Below, piece by piece: positions 51,043-60,694 of a stretch of 64,000 bases of DNA (its first letter is position 1; each line of letters starts with the position of its first letter). The DNA is from Microvirga arsenatis (lineage in GTDB: Bacteria; Pseudomonadota; Alphaproteobacteria; Rhizobiales; Beijerinckiaceae). The notes under the pieces are model-generated. The model searched no databases. It was given only the letters and a program-made list of their open reading frames with translations, and was not told the DNA's origin. The position numbers and the translations under genes were made by a program. The DNA is taken from the NCBI RefSeq assembly GCF_009910705.1, contig NZ_JAAAXJ010000005.1, positions 242,103 through 306,102 on the forward strand. The letters run 5' to 3'.

Positions 51043-51546
51043 ATGCACCAGCACGGCCATAACGATCCCAACGCCGGAAAGCTCTATGAGCTGATCAAGG
51101 ACGTGAAGATCGCCATGATGACGACCGTGGACGCGGACGGCACCCTCCACAGCCGGCCGATGCACAGCCAGGAGGCCGACGAGCACGGCGATCTTTGGTT
51201 CTTCACCCAGATCCAGTCTCCCAAGATGACGGAGATCTCCCGCGACAGCGAGGTCAACCTGGCCTACAGCGACCCGGGCAGCCAGACTTACGTTTCCGTG
51301 TCCGGCAAGGCTGAGATCGTTCGCGACAAGGCGACGATCGAGGAGAAGTGGTCGGAGCCCCTGCGCGCGTGGTTCCCGAAAGGCACGGACGATCCGCAGA
51401 TCGCCCTCATCCGCGTTCATCCCACCAAGGGCGAATACTGGGACAGCCCGTCCTCGACCCTGGTCCATCTCTACGGCTACGCGAAGGCCGTGGTGACCGG
51501 CGAGCAGCCGAAGCCGGGCGATCAGGCGAAAGTCAATCTGAGCTGA
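51043..51546 (+). CDS. Pyridoxamine 5'-phosphate oxidase-like, general stress protein 26 family
   Basis: This 167-residue protein has the split-barrel FMN-binding fold: an early AMMTTVDADGTLHSRPM segment, WFFTQIQSPKMTEI, and YVSVSGKAEIV with the following long helix, and a C-terminal PTKGEYWDSPS segment typical of the GSP26 group. Such proteins bind FMN or a similar cofactor; the reaction is unknown. I chose ATG 51043 with GAGGA nearby; the longer frame from 50947 lacks a ribosome site. It is a single gene with a stress-promoter-like sequence upstream. Confidence 0.88.
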   Translation: MHQHGHNDPNAGKLYELIKDVKIAMMTTVDADGTLHSRPMHSQEADEHGDLWFFTQIQSPKMTEISRDSEVNLAYSDPGSQTYVSVSGKAEIVRDKATIEEKWSEPLRAWFPKGTDDPQIALIRVHPTKGEYWDSPSSTLVHLYGYAKAVVTGEQPKPGDQAKVNLS

Positions 51547-51717
51547 TCGTTCCGCTCAAGAGACGCCATCGGGGTCGCCATGCGGCCCCTTTCTTTTGGC
51601 GATTTGAATCTACCGTTACGGAAGAAGCTTGGGTATAGTGGAGAGGTCAGCAAAAGGATCGGCCAGCCGCTCGTCCGCCATAACAAGAAGCTGCAGGGGG
51701 CATCTTGGGAGGAAACG

Positions 51718-52983
51718 ATGAAATCCGTCCTGCTTGCCGCTGCTTCCGTTGTTGCTCTTGCGTCTTCAAGCCTCGCCCAGCCTGCCGCTCAGCCGTCAGC
51801 AAGCAATCTTGAAAAGCTGACCTCCTTCCAAAGCACCGGCACCGAGGAGCCGAGGCCCATTCCCCAGGAGGGACGCCGCGCGGACGCGCTGCGGCGCAAC
51901 CTTGAAAGGATCAAGCTCCCGGCCGGATTCAAGATCGATCTCTACGCGGTTGTGCCCGATGCCCGTCACATGGCCGTCGGACCCAATGCCGGCGTGGTCT
52001 TCGTCGGGACGCGAAAGAACAACGTCTATGTGGTGACGGATCGTGACAAGGACCGCGTTGCCGACGAGGTCAAGCAGTTTGCGCCGTCCATCGCCTTCAA
52101 GATCCCCAACGGCGTGTGCTTCTCGCGCGACGGAATGCTTTACGTGGTCGAGCAGAACCGCGTTCTGCAGTTCCCGGCGGCCGAATTCTTCTATGAGGGG
52201 CCGGATGTGGCCGCTTTCGTCGTCACCAAGCAGGGCGACCTGATCCCGCCGTCAGAGGAGAGCTTCAATCATACAGCCCGCGTCTGCCGGGTCGGGCCCG
52301 ACAACAAGCTCTACGTTGCCCTCGGCCAGCCCTTCAACGTGCCGCCGAAGGACAAGATGGAGCTCTACAAGCGGACCGGCATCGGCGGCATCATCCGCAT
52401 GGATCAGGACGGCAAGAACCGCGAGGTCTATGCGACCGGAATCCGCAACTCCGTCGGCATGGACTTCAACCCTGCCGACAGGACTCTCTGGTTCACCGAC
52501 AACCAGGTGGACGGCATGGGAGACGATCAGCCTCCCGGAGAGATCAACCGCATCGCCAATATGGGGCAGAACTTCGGCTTCCCCCATTACGGAGGCGGGA
52601 CGGTCCGCACGGTGGAGTACAAGGACGATCCCGTTCCCGCGGGCGTGGTCGCACCGCAGGCCGAGATGGACCCCCATGCCGCCGACCTGGGCATGATGTT
52701 CTACACCGGGCGGATGTTCCCGCAGACCTATCAGGGAGGCATCTTCTCGGCCCAGCACGGCTCGTGGAACCGCACGAAGCCGATCGGCGCGCGCATCATG
52801 TTCACGCCGCTCAAGGCGGATGGCACCGCCGACAAGCCGCAGGTCTTCGCCGAGGGCTGGCTGACCGAGAACGGCGAGTATCTCGGCAGGCCCGTGGACG
52901 TGGCCATGCTGCCGGACGGCTCCCTGCTCGTCTCCGACGACACCGCAGGAGCGATCTACCGGATTTCCTACGAGGGCCGCTAG
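51718..52983 (+). CDS. Exported PQQ-dependent sugar dehydrogenase-like protein (sorbosone dehydrogenase type)
   Basis: This 421-residue protein has a signal peptide (residues 1-21, ending SSSLAQ) and a beta-propeller of the L-sorbosone/glucose dehydrogenase family, with IKLPAGFKIDLYAVVPDARHM near residue 65, the repeat KLYVALGQPFNVPP, GIRNSVGMDFNPADRTLWFTDNQVDG and the blade motif PVDVAMLPDGSLLVSDD near the end. Such enzymes oxidise aldose sugars using PQQ in the periplasm. ATG 51718 follows GGGAGGA. It is followed 52 bases later by a small cytochrome c gene, which could accept its electrons. Confidence 0.85.
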   Translation: MKSVLLAAASVVALASSSLAQPAAQPSASNLEKLTSFQSTGTEEPRPIPQEGRRADALRRNLERIKLPAGFKIDLYAVVPDARHMAVGPNAGVVFVGTRKNNVYVVTDRDKDRVADEVKQFAPSIAFKIPNGVCFSRDGMLYVVEQNRVLQFPAAEFFYEGPDVAAFVVTKQGDLIPPSEESFNHTARVCRVGPDNKLYVALGQPFNVPPKDKMELYKRTGIGGIIRMDQDGKNREVYATGIRNSVGMDFNPADRTLWFTDNQVDGMGDDQPPGEINRIANMGQNFGFPHYGGGTVRTVEYKDDPVPAGVVAPQAEMDPHAADLGMMFYTGRMFPQTYQGGIFSAQHGSWNRTKPIGARIMFTPLKADGTADKPQVFAEGWLTENGEYLGRPVDVAMLPDGSLLVSDDTAGAIYRISYEGR

Positions 52984-53035
52984 CATCTCCAGGCAGGCGC
53001 GCATCGGGCGCGCCTGCCCCCTTTACGAGGTCGCC

Positions 53036-53359
53036 ATGAAACCAACCCATGCTCTGGCGGCGCTGGGAGCGCTGCTCGTGACCCTCCCTCCGGCCGAGGC
53101 GGGCGATGCCCGGGCAGGGCGCCGCAAGATCACCGCGTGCCAGGCCTGTCATGGGCTGGACGGGCTGTCGAAGAACCCTGAATCGCCCAACCTTGCCGGT
53201 CAGGTCGAGAGCTATCTCGTCAGAAGCCTTACCGCCTACCGCTCCGGAGAGCGCAGGAACGAATCCATGAACATTGTAGCGAAGGAGCTCTCCGACGAGG
53301 ACATTGCGGATATGGCTGCCTATTACGCCTCGATCCAGGTGGATGTCCTGCCGCCTTGA
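53036..53359 (+). CDS. Small exported cytochrome c
   Basis: This 107-residue protein has a signal peptide (residues 1-22) and one haem-binding site, CQACHG. A Met in ESMNIVAKEL is a likely axial ligand. The class I cytochrome C-terminal segment LSDEDIADMAAYYASI is present. It lies downstream of the sugar dehydrogenase-like gene on the same strand with 52 bases between, so the pair probably forms an electron-transfer unit in the periplasm. Confidence 0.9.
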   Translation: MKPTHALAALGALLVTLPPAEAGDARAGRRKITACQACHGLDGLSKNPESPNLAGQVESYLVRSLTAYRSGERRNESMNIVAKELSDEDIADMAAYYASIQVDVLPP

Positions 53360-53453
53360 GACCGGCAGCCGACATCCGTAGGCCCTGCGACCCTTTCATC
53401 GCGGGCGCCCCTTCGCTATTGTCCTGCCTCCTGTGAGTGGCAAGGAGCAGGCG

Positions 53454-54746
53454 ATGGTGGACATCGCGACCCGGGTCTACAACCATACCTGGAAGATCGA
53501 CCCGATCGTCCGGTCCGTTCTGGATACGGATTTCTACAAGCTTCTGATGGCGCAGACGATCTTTCGCCGCCATCGGGACGTGCGGGTCACGTTCGGCATC
53601 CATAACCGCACCACCCGCATCCGCCTCGCGGACATCATCGATGCGGGCGAACTGCGCGAGCAGCTCGACCACGTGCGCAGCCTCTCCCTGACCCGGGGGG
53701 AGTCCACCTGGCTGCGGGGCAACACCTTCTACGGCAAGCGCCAGATGTTCTCGCCGGAATTCATGGACTGGCTCGAGACCTTCCGCTTTCCGGAATACCT
53801 GCTTGAGAAGGAGGACGGTCAATACGTGCTGACCTTCCACGGCCCCTGGATCGAGACCACCATGTGGGAGATCCCGGCCCTCGCCATCCTCAACGAGCTG
53901 CGCTCCCGCGGCGTGCTCAAGGGCATGGGCAAGTTCGAGCTCCAGGTGCTCTATGCGCGCGCCATGACGCGGGTCTGGGAGAAGATCCAGCGGCTCAAGC
54001 AGCTTCCCGATCTCTCCATCTCCGACTTCGGCACGCGCCGCCGCCATGGCTTCCTGTGGCAGGACTGGTGCGTGCAGGCCATGATCGAGGGCCTGGGCTC
54101 GTCCTTCCTCGGCACCTCGAACTGCCTCATCGCCATGCGACGCGAGGTGGAGGCGGTGGGCACGAACGCCCATGAGCTTCCCATGGTCTATGCGGCCCTG
54201 ACGGACGGCGACGAGGAACTGGCGAAGGCGCCGTACCGCGTGCTCGCGGATTGGCAGGAGGATTACGAGGGCAACCTGCGCATCATCCTGCCCGACACCT
54301 ACGGCACCACGAACTTCCTGCAGAACGCGCCTGAATGGGTGTCCTCCTGGACCGGCATCCGCATCGATTCGAAGGACCCCATCGAGGGCGGCGAGGAGGC
54401 CATCGAATGGTGGCAGCGCCGTGGGCAGAACCCGCGCGAGAAGCTCGCGATCTTCTCCGACGGGCTCGACACCGACGTGATCGAGCGCGTCCACCGGCAC
54501 TTCCGCGGCCGGATGCGCATCGGCTACGGCTGGGGCACGCTGCTCACCAACGATTTCCGCGGCCTCACGCCCGACGGAAAGCTCGATCCGATCTCCATCG
54601 TGTGCAAGGTCATCTCCGCCGATGGCCGGCCGACCGTGAAGCTCTCCGACAATCCGACGAAGGCCATGGGACCCAAGGCGGAGGTGGAGCGCTACAAGCG
54701 CGTCTTCCATGTGGGGCAGCAAACCGCGCAACCTGTTCTGGTGTGA
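53454..54746 (+). CDS. pncB: Nicotinate phosphoribosyltransferase
   Basis: PncB joins nicotinate with PRPP to give nicotinate mononucleotide in NAD salvage. The 430-residue protein has the early segment [14 protein letters not shown] that precedes the substrate pocket, the mid-chain [14 protein letters not shown] with the His of the phosphorylation site region, and the C-terminal segment [16 protein letters not shown] chose ATG 53454 with AAGGAG upstream; a GTG at 53433 adds seven residues. The stop overlaps the pxpA start (TGATG). Confidence 0.93.
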   Translation: MVDIATRVYNHTWKIDPIVRSVLDTDFYKLLMAQTIFRRHRDVRVTFGIHNRTTRIRLADIIDAGELREQLDHVRSLSLTRGESTWLRGNTFYGKRQMFSPEFMDWLETFRFPEYLLEKEDGQYVLTFHGPWIETTMWEIPALAILNELRSRGVLKGMGKFELQVLYARAMTRVWEKIQRLKQLPDLSISDFGTRRRHGFLWQDWCVQAMIEGLGSSFLGTSNCLIAMRREVEAVGTNAHELPMVYAALTDGDEELAKAPYRVLADWQEDYEGNLRIILPDTYGTTNFLQNAPEWVSSWTGIRIDSKDPIEGGEEAIEWWQRRGQNPREKLAIFSDGLDTDVIERVHRHFRGRMRIGYGWGTLLTNDFRGLTPDGKLDPISIVCKVISADGRPTVKLSDNPTKAMGPKAEVERYKRVFHVGQQTAQPVLV

Positions 54747-55522
54747 TGGCCATGAAGATCGATCTGAACTGCGACATGGGCGAGGGCTTCGGCCCGTGGC
54801 CGATGGGAGACGACGACGCGATGCTCGACATCGTCTCCTCCGCCAACATCGCGTGCGGCTTCCATGCGGGCGATCCATCGATCATGTTCCGCACGGCAGA
54901 GACGGCGAAGCGCAAGGGCGTTGCGATCGGCGCGCATCCCGGCTTCAACGATCTGCACGGCTTCGGCCGCCGCATGATCCGGGGCGACTCTCCCGCCGAG
55001 ATCGAGCGCATGATCGCCTATCAGATCGGCGCCATGCAGGCCGTCGCGGCGCTCGCAGGCCACAAGGTCACTTACGTGAAGGCCCATGGCGCGCTCAACA
55101 ACATGGCGAACGAGGACGAGGACCTGGCGCTTGCCATCGCCCGCGCCATCAAGGGCGTCGATCCAAGTCTCATCAATGTGTGCATGCCGGGGCTGCTGAT
55201 GGAGAAGGCGTCCCACACGATCGGCATTCCGGTTGCCCGCGAGATCTTCGCCGACCGGACCTACGAGGACAACGGCACGCTCACGAGTCGCAAGAAGCCC
55301 GGCTCGGTGCTGCACGATGCGGAATTCGCGGCCGAGCGCATTCTCCGGGCCGTGCAGGACAGGGCCGTCACGACGGTGTCCGGCAAGCGCATTCCGGTCG
55401 AGATCGACACGATCTGCGTTCACGGAGACGAACCGAGCGCGGTTGCCATGGCGCGCACCGTGCGCGCGAAGCTGGAGGCCAACGGCATCACCATCGCGCC
55501 GTTTTCACAGGCTGTCTCGTAA
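54746..55522 (+). CDS. pxpA: 5-oxoprolinase subunit A (LamB/YcsF family)
   Basis: PxpA is part of the PxpABC 5-oxoprolinase, which opens pyroglutamate with ATP to glutamate. The 258-residue protein has the family start [16 protein letters not shown], then [25 protein letters not shown] and a C-terminal [10 protein letters not shown]. The gene overlaps the pncB stop (TGATG); an ATG at 54752 is an alternative. The pxpB and pxpC genes usually next to pxpA are absent here, so it may act with partners encoded elsewhere. Confidence 0.92.
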   Translation: MAMKIDLNCDMGEGFGPWPMGDDDAMLDIVSSANIACGFHAGDPSIMFRTAETAKRKGVAIGAHPGFNDLHGFGRRMIRGDSPAEIERMIAYQIGAMQAVAALAGHKVTYVKAHGALNNMANEDEDLALAIARAIKGVDPSLINVCMPGLLMEKASHTIGIPVAREIFADRTYEDNGTLTSRKKPGSVLHDAEFAAERILRAVQDRAVTTVSGKRIPVEIDTICVHGDEPSAVAMARTVRAKLEANGITIAPFSQAVS

Positions 55523-55640
55523 AACTCACGCCTCATCCTGCGGGGCAGACGCAGTCTGCGTCTCGAAGGAGGAACCAGCGAGCACTGGAAGCATCCTTGG
55601 AGACGGCGCTGCGCGCCTCCTCAGGGTGAGGGCGGTGGAT

Positions 55641-56516
55641 TCATTCACGCGCAAAAGCCCCGGCCAGGAAGGGCTGCAACGCCGCCAGCGTCTCCTCGGG
55701 CGCTTCCTCGGCGAGGTAATGGCCGCAATCGATGGCATGGCCTTCCACATGCCCGGCCCAGTCGCGCCAGACCGCCAGCACGTCGTACCATCGATCGAGT
55801 CCGTTTTTGCGACCCCACAGGGCCTGCACGGGGCAGGCGATCCGGCGACCTGCCCGCCGGTCCTCCTCGTCGAGGCTCATGTCGATGGTGGCGCCCGCCC
55901 GGTAATCCTCGCACATGGCGTGAATCGTCTGCGGGTCGGTAAAGCAGCGGCGGTATTCTGCGAGCGCTGCGTCGTCGAAGAGCGAGCGGCCGCGGCGAAG
56001 ATAGAAGGCGTCGGGATCGGCTGCGATCAGGCGCTCGGGAAGCGGATGGGGCTGCGCGAGGAAGAACCAGTGCCAGTAGCCCATGGCGAAGGCCATGTCC
56101 GTGCGCCGGAAGTGCTCTCCCGTGGGGATGATGTCGAGGATCGACAGCGCCACGATCCTCTCGGGGTGATCGAGCGCCATGCGATAGGCGCAGCGCCCGC
56201 CGCGGTCGTGGCCGACGACGGCGAAGCGCTCGAAGCCGAGGGCCTGCATCGCCTCCACCTGGTCGCGCGCCATGGCGCGCTTGGAGTAGGGCGCGTGGTC
56301 CTCCGTCGTGGGAGGCTTGGAACTGTCGCCATAGCCGCGCAGGTCGGCGCAGACGATCGTGTAGCGCTCGGCGAGCGCTGGCGCCACCTTGTGCCACATG
56401 ACATGGGTCTGCGGATGCCCGTGCAGCAGGAGCACGGGAGGGCCGTTCCCGCCCATGCGCAGATTGATCGTGGCCTCGGATGTCTCGATCCGGTGATGGG
56501 TGAAGGTCTCGAACAT
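55641..56516 (-). CDS. Alpha/beta hydrolase resembling fluoroacetate dehalogenase
   Basis: This 291-residue hydrolase shows the key positions of fluoroacetate dehalogenase: GHDRGGR with nucleophile Asp104 followed by Arg105 and Arg108, the acid Asp128 in LDIIPTG, the halide-site pair His149 and Trp150 in GYWHWFFLAQP, and a C-terminal His in DCGHYLAEEAPEET. The region EDYRAGATIDMSLDEEDRRAG also matches the family. Known enzymes split C-F bonds in fluoroacetate or act as haloacetate dehalogenases, though epoxide hydrolases are related. I chose ATG 56516; the long open frame upstream is not coding. It is divergent from nothing but lies near pxpA on the opposite strand. Confidence 0.82.
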   Translation of the reverse strand: MFETFTHHRIETSEATINLRMGGNGPPVLLLHGHPQTHVMWHKVAPALAERYTIVCADLRGYGDSSKPPTTEDHAPYSKRAMARDQVEAMQALGFERFAVVGHDRGGRCAYRMALDHPERIVALSILDIIPTGEHFRRTDMAFAMGYWHWFFLAQPHPLPERLIAADPDAFYLRRGRSLFDDAALAEYRRCFTDPQTIHAMCEDYRAGATIDMSLDEEDRRAGRRIACPVQALWGRKNGLDRWYDVLAVWRDWAGHVEGHAIDCGHYLAEEAPEETLAALQPFLAGAFARE

Positions 56517-56610
56517 CCTGCCAGTGTCATACACTTCCTGCCCGAATGCCAGGGATGGAGGCACGGGAGCCGCGGCTCCCGTGCCTGCGATGCGGCGGGC
56601 AGCGATGGCG

Positions 56611-57153
56611 CTACCAGGAACGGCGCTGTCCGTTGTCGATATGGATGATGCCGTTTCGATACATCTTGAGCCCTCCCACCTGCGGATGGGCCCGGAGATA
56701 GGCCATGACGCCGCGCGTCCGCGCCCGGACGCGGAAGTCGATGGCGCGGCAGGAGAGATGCAGGGACTGGCGCGCTCCGCCCGCGCGCCAGTTGCGTCCA
56801 CGGCTGCGATGGGTGGATTCGACGCTGACCGGACCGAACTTCGCCGCGACGGAGGCGACGACCTCGCGCAGGTCGCCCGGAACGCAGTTGGTCGGAGCGC
56901 TCGCCCGAAGGGTGATGGCGCCTCGGGAGACCAGGGACGAAAATCCGGACAGGGTGCGGGCATTCGGCAGGCTTCCCGTCGTGCCGGGGTCGTTGAGACG
57001 TTCGTTCGAGGGGAGGCTGGCATATTCGGCGGGAGGGACGATCCCATCGGTTTCCTCGCGGGCTTCGAGCGCGGCGGGCGACAGCCCGAACAGAACCGCA
57101 CTCGTCAGGAAGACGATCGTGGACGCGTGGCGAACTCGCGAATTGGCGCTCAT
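56611..57153 (-). CDS. Exported DUF882/M15-like peptidase domain protein
   Basis: This 180-residue protein has a signal peptide (residues 1-31) and, after about 60 residues, a domain of the M15/YcbK type (peptidoglycan D,D-peptidase-like). Zinc ligands are likely in HLSCRAIDFRV (His and Asp) and the later IIHIDNGQRRSW (His). Members act on peptide cross-links of peptidoglycan; this is the inferred role. ATG 57153 follows GGGAGA. It is upstream of and unrelated to the dehalogenase-like gene. Confidence 0.78.
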   Translation of the reverse strand: MSANSRVRHASTIVFLTSAVLFGLSPAALEAREETDGIVPPAEYASLPSNERLNDPGTTGSLPNARTLSGFSSLVSRGAITLRASAPTNCVPGDLREVVASVAAKFGPVSVESTHRSRGRNWRAGGARQSLHLSCRAIDFRVRARTRGVMAYLRAHPQVGGLKMYRNGIIHIDNGQRRSW

Positions 57154-57488
57154 CGGGTTCTCCCGTTCTGAGCCCCCACTAGGACAGCCTCCGAGGTCCT
57201 CTGCTCGGCGGCACCTGAATATTATTGGCCAGTAGACTGACGGTTGCGTGAAGTACGCTAGGGACGGTTACCTAAAGTAAGCTTGACATTGAGCAAGCGC
57301 GCGAGGCGGCCAATGGACGGACCAAACATGGCGGTTGGTTGGCAAAGCTTTATTTTGCAAGGCTTCCGGCGCTCGGAAATTAAGTATGAGTTACGGCGTT
57401 GCGGGGCGTGAACCTTGCAGATTTCAGGGGTGATGCACACATCATGACCGGTGAGGACCATCGATCTTTTGGTCCCCTGGAGACTGGA
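57154..57488. other. Divergent intergenic region between DUF882 and DUF4112 genes
   Basis: These 335 bases hold no gene. The part near 57240-57400 is more AT-rich and should hold the promoters of both genes; a stress-promoter-like sequence is listed at 57375-57400. Confidence 0.5.
57375..57400 (+). promoter_or_regulatory. Candidate EcfG-type general stress promoter upstream of the DUF4112 gene
   Basis: GGAAA (57375-57379) and CGTT (57397-57400) are separated by 17 bases, one mismatch from the GGAAC, 16-17, CGTT consensus. It lies 88 bases before the DUF4112 gene start. Confidence 0.3.
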
Positions 57489-57926
57489 ATGAACACTGCC
57501 CGAAGCGCTGTTTTCGACGCGATCAAGACCGCCGGCCCGCGCCGGGAGGATGCGATGGCGCGCATCACGCTGGTTGCGAAACTGATGGACAACGCCTTCC
57601 TGATTCCGGGCCTGAACCGCCGAGTGGGGCTCGACGCCGTGCTCGGCCTCGTGCCGGGCGTGGGCGACGCGCTCTCGGCGGCTCTCGCCAGCTACATCAT
57701 CTGGGAGGCTCGCCAGCTCGGCCTGCCGCGCTGGAAGATCGCCCGGATGATCGGCAACGTTGCAGTGGATACCGCCATCGGCGCCATTCCCTTCGCGGGC
57801 GATGTGTTCGACGTCTTCTTCAAGGCCAACGAGCGCAACCTGCGCATCATCCACGAGCATCTCGGCACCCCCAAGCGCGGACCGCTCGAGATCGACGGCA
57901 CGGCCGTGAGGATCGAGGAGCGCTGA
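57489..57926 (+). CDS. DUF4112 family protein
   Basis: This 145-residue protein has the DUF4112 pattern: LVAKLMDNAFLIPGLNRRVGLD, then LGLVPGVGDALSAALASYIIWEA and DVFFKANERNLRIIHEHL. It has one or two weakly hydrophobic stretches (around 58-75 and 90-110) and is probably membrane-associated. The function is unknown. I chose ATG 57489; the frame is open to 57399. It is immediately followed, without a gap, by a small membrane protein gene. Confidence 0.82.
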   Translation: MNTARSAVFDAIKTAGPRREDAMARITLVAKLMDNAFLIPGLNRRVGLDAVLGLVPGVGDALSAALASYIIWEARQLGLPRWKIARMIGNVAVDTAIGAIPFAGDVFDVFFKANERNLRIIHEHLGTPKRGPLEIDGTAVRIEER

Positions 57927-58313
57927 ATGAAACGGCTGCTGTGGGTCCTGGCCTGGATCGCCGTGGCGCTCTGGTCGCTGTTCGCCTGGGGCGCCTACGG
58001 GCTTCTGGATTTCTTCGGGGGCGTCGCGGCGCGCAATGCCGATATCGTCACCGGTCATCCCGAAACGGTCGAGTGGCTGTCCTGGGCGTTGACGACCCTG
58101 CGGGGTCTGGGGCTCGGTGCCATCGTGGTGGTCTGGGGTCTCGTTTCGCTGCTGATCCTGGCGGTGCCGGCCGTGCTCGGCCTGTTTCTCGGCGGCTCGC
58201 GGCGCGACCCGAGAGCCTATGAGTGGCGTGAGCCCGGCGGCCGATCGGGGCCGACCGTGCCGTTCCCGCCATCGGGCCAACCCCATCCGCCGCGGCGGAT
58301 CGAAAAGCGCTGA
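57927..58313 (+). CDS. Small membrane protein of unknown function
   Basis: This 128-residue protein has two strongly hydrophobic segments (residues 4-32 and about 60-90: LGLGAIVVVWGLVSLLILAVPAVLG) separated by a polar loop, and a C-terminal tail rich in Pro, Gly and Arg. It starts directly after the DUF4112 stop codon, so the two are translated together and may act jointly. No family was recognised. Confidence 0.72.
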   Translation: MKRLLWVLAWIAVALWSLFAWGAYGLLDFFGGVAARNADIVTGHPETVEWLSWALTTLRGLGLGAIVVVWGLVSLLILAVPAVLGLFLGGSRRDPRAYEWREPGGRSGPTVPFPPSGQPHPPRRIEKR

Positions 58314-58319
58314 AAAAGA

Positions 58320-58348
58320 AAGGGCGAAGCGGCATCCGCTTCGCCCTT
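58320..58348. terminator. Bidirectional terminator between convergent genes
   Basis: A perfect 13-base-pair stem (58320-58332 with 58336-58348) and three-base loop lies between the convergent DUF4112 operon and the ATPase gene of the polar amino acid transporter. The minus-strand copy is followed by a T-rich stretch (complement of GAAAAAG), so it should serve that direction best. Confidence 0.85.
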
Positions 58349-58360
58349 AGTCTTGGAGCC

Positions 58361-59170
58361 TTACCGGTGGCTCGAGATGAACTGCTTGAAGCGCTCCGAT
58401 TTCGGGGCGCCGAACACCTCCGCCGGCGCGCCTTCCTCCTCCACCACGCCCTTGTGCAGGAACACGACCCGGTTCGACACGTCCCGGGCGAAGCCCATCT
58501 CGTGGGTCACCACCAGCATGGTGCGGCCCTCCTCGGCGAGGGAGCGCATGACGCGCAGCACCTCGCCCACGAGTTCCGGATCGAGCGCCGAGGTCGGCTC
58601 GTCGAACAGCATCACCTTCGGGTGCATGGCGAGCGCCCGCGCGATGGCCGCGCGCTGCTGCTGGCCGCCGGAGAGGTGGGAGGGGTACTGGTTGCGCTTG
58701 TCGACGATGCCGACCTTCTTCAGCAGCTCCTCGGCCTCCGCGATGCATTCCGCCTTGGGGCGCTTCTGCACATGGACGGGAGCCTCGATCACGTTCTCGA
58801 GGATCGTCATGTGGGACCAGAGATTGAAGCTCTGGAACACCATGGCGACGCGGGAGCGGATGCGGTCCACCTGGCGACGGTCCGCCGGCTCCATGCCCCT
58901 GCGGCCTTTCCTGAGGGCGATGGTCTCCCCGCCGATGCGGATCTCGCCGGAATCGGGCACCTCCAGCATGTTGATGCAGCGGAGCATGGTCGACTTGCCC
59001 GAGCCCGAGGCGCCCAGGATCGAGATCACGTCGCCTTCCCTGGCGCTCAAGGAAACGCCCTTGAGCACTTCGAGGGAGCCGAAGCTCTTGCGGAGATCGT
59101 GGACGGCGACGGCGGGAACGGCCTCGTCTGAGGCGGTGACGGACGACAAGGCTGCAACTCCGTTAGACAT
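58361..59170 (-). CDS. hisP: Polar amino acid-type ABC transporter ATPase
   Basis: This 269-residue ATPase of the HisP/GlnQ/AotP type powers uptake of a polar amino acid. It has Walker [10 protein letters not shown] (near residue 53), the signature [16 protein letters not shown] and Walker [14 protein letters not shown]. HisP-like features are the early [14 protein letters not shown] and the [13 protein letters not shown] insertion. The start ATG 59170 overlaps the permease gene by eight bases. The exact amino acid is not known; histidine, arginine and ornithine are the usual substrates. Confidence 0.92.
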   Translation of the reverse strand: MSNGVAALSSVTASDEAVPAVAVHDLRKSFGSLEVLKGVSLSAREGDVISILGASGSGKSTMLRCINMLEVPDSGEIRIGGETIALRKGRRGMEPADRRQVDRIRSRVAMVFQSFNLWSHMTILENVIEAPVHVQKRPKAECIAEAEELLKKVGIVDKRNQYPSHLSGGQQQRAAIARALAMHPKVMLFDEPTSALDPELVGEVLRVMRSLAEEGRTMLVVTHEMGFARDVSNRVVFLHKGVVEEEGAPAEVFGAPKSERFKQFISSHR

Positions 59171-59888
59171 GAGCGGCCTCCAGGCGCGGCTCCACGGCCG
59201 GGGGGCGGCGCAGGTGAGGCGAGAGCCACCATTCGATGGCCATGATGATGCGGGTGATAATGAAGTTGAGGATGAGATAGATCAGGCCCGCGACGATGAA
59301 GACCTCGACCGCGCGGAAGGTCTGCGAGATGAGCTTCGCGGCCAGCCCCGTCACCTCCATCATGGTGATGATCGAGGCCAGAGACGTGGCCTTCACCATG
59401 AGGATGAGTTCGCTGCCATAGGCGGGGAGCGCCTGCCGGAGGGCGATGGGAAAGACGATGCGGCGGAAGAGCAGGAAGCCCGACATGCCGCAGGCCCGCG
59501 CCGCCTCGACCTGGTTGTGCGGAACGGATTGCAGCCCGCCGCGGAAGATCTCGCTCGCATAGGCGGCCGTGTTGAGGGTCAGCGCGAGGACGGCGCACCA
59601 GTACGGCTCGCGGAAGAAGGTCCAGAGGCCCCATTCCTGCAGGGTCGGGCGGAACTGGCCGAGGCCGTAGTAGATCAGGAAGATCTGCACGAGCAGCGGC
59701 GTGCCGCGGAAGACGAAGACGTAGGCCTGCGCCGGCCAGTCCAGCACCTTCACGCCCGACATGCGCATGAGCGCGAGCAGCAGGGCGAGCACGGCGCCGA
59801 GGCCCACGGCCATGAAGGCCAGGTTCAGCGTCAGCGGCACGCCGCCGATCAGGGTGACGAAGGCATCCCGCATGAAGGCGAAGTCCAT
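59163..59888 (-). CDS. hisM: Polar amino acid-type ABC transporter permease (HisM-like)
   Basis: This 241-residue permease has about five transmembrane segments and the EAA loop [23 protein letters not shown] near residue 140, which contacts the ATPase. Its N-terminus begins with [26 protein letters not shown] 59888 is used; it overlaps the stop of the HisQ-like gene by one base. Membrane arrangement matches HisM/ArtM. Confidence 0.92.
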   Translation of the reverse strand: MDFAFMRDAFVTLIGGVPLTLNLAFMAVGLGAVLALLLALMRMSGVKVLDWPAQAYVFVFRGTPLLVQIFLIYYGLGQFRPTLQEWGLWTFFREPYWCAVLALTLNTAAYASEIFRGGLQSVPHNQVEAARACGMSGFLLFRRIVFPIALRQALPAYGSELILMVKATSLASIITMMEVTGLAAKLISQTFRAVEVFIVAGLIYLILNFIITRIIMAIEWWLSPHLRRPPAVEPRLEAAHV

Positions 59889-60610
59889 CAGGAAGCCCTC
59901 CGCATGCCGCGCGTGGAGTGAGCCTCCGCGCGCTGGAAAAGATAGGTCGAGATCCAGGTGATCAGCAGGTAGAGCACCGCTGCCGTGAGATAGAAGTCGA
60001 ACGGGCGGCGGGTGGAGCCGGCTGCGATATGCGACTGGCGCAGCAGCTCGACAAGGCCGGTGACGGAGATCAGCGCCGATTCCTTCAGGACCAGCTGCCA
60101 CGTATTGCCGAGGCCCGGAATGGCATAGCGCAGGACCTGGGGCGCGATGATCCGGCGGAACATGAGCCAGCGGTGCATGCCCACCGAGCGCGCCGCCTCG
60201 ATCTCGCCGCGGCTGACCACCTGATAGGCGCCGCGGAACACCTCCGCCTGGTAGGCGCCCGAGACGATTCCGATCGCCAGAGCTCCTGTGACGAAGGCCG
60301 GCACGCCGATGAAGCCCTCGGCGCCGAACAGGCTGCCGATGGCGCCGAGAGCGGCGCTGCCGCCGAAGTAGAAGAGGTAGATCACGAGAAGATCGGGAAT
60401 GCCGCGCAGGACGGTCGTGTAGCCGTCCGCCAGGCTGCGGACCACCAGGTTGCCGCCGATCTTGCCCCAGGCCACCAGGGTTCCCACCACGGAGCCCGCC
60501 AGGAAGCCGCAAGTGGCGACCGCAATCGTCATTCCCGTTGCGGTGAGGAGAGCCCATCCCCATCCGTTGGGTCCGAACCCGACGAGCTCGAAATAGCTCA
60601 ACTGCTGCAC
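59888..60610 (-). CDS. hisQ: Polar amino acid-type ABC transporter permease (HisQ-like)
   Basis: This 240-residue permease has about five transmembrane segments and an EAA loop, EAARSVGMHRWLMFRRIIAPQVL, near residue 150. It begins with MQQLSYFELVGFGPNGWGWALL, in which the first periplasmic part is short, typical of HisQ/OccQ. Both permeases together form the channel. It is followed by the HisM-like gene with one-base overlap, and preceded by the binding protein gene with a hairpin between them. Confidence 0.92.
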   Translation of the reverse strand: MQQLSYFELVGFGPNGWGWALLTATGMTIAVATCGFLAGSVVGTLVAWGKIGGNLVVRSLADGYTTVLRGIPDLLVIYLFYFGGSAALGAIGSLFGAEGFIGVPAFVTGALAIGIVSGAYQAEVFRGAYQVVSRGEIEAARSVGMHRWLMFRRIIAPQVLRYAIPGLGNTWQLVLKESALISVTGLVELLRQSHIAAGSTRRPFDFYLTAAVLYLLITWISTYLFQRAEAHSTRGMRRAS

Positions 60611-60694
60611 GCGTCTCGACTTTCCTGAATATGTCCGCCTTCCGAGCCGGAGGGCGGGACGGCATCGTCAAATACGGCCCGACTGGGCCGTGGC

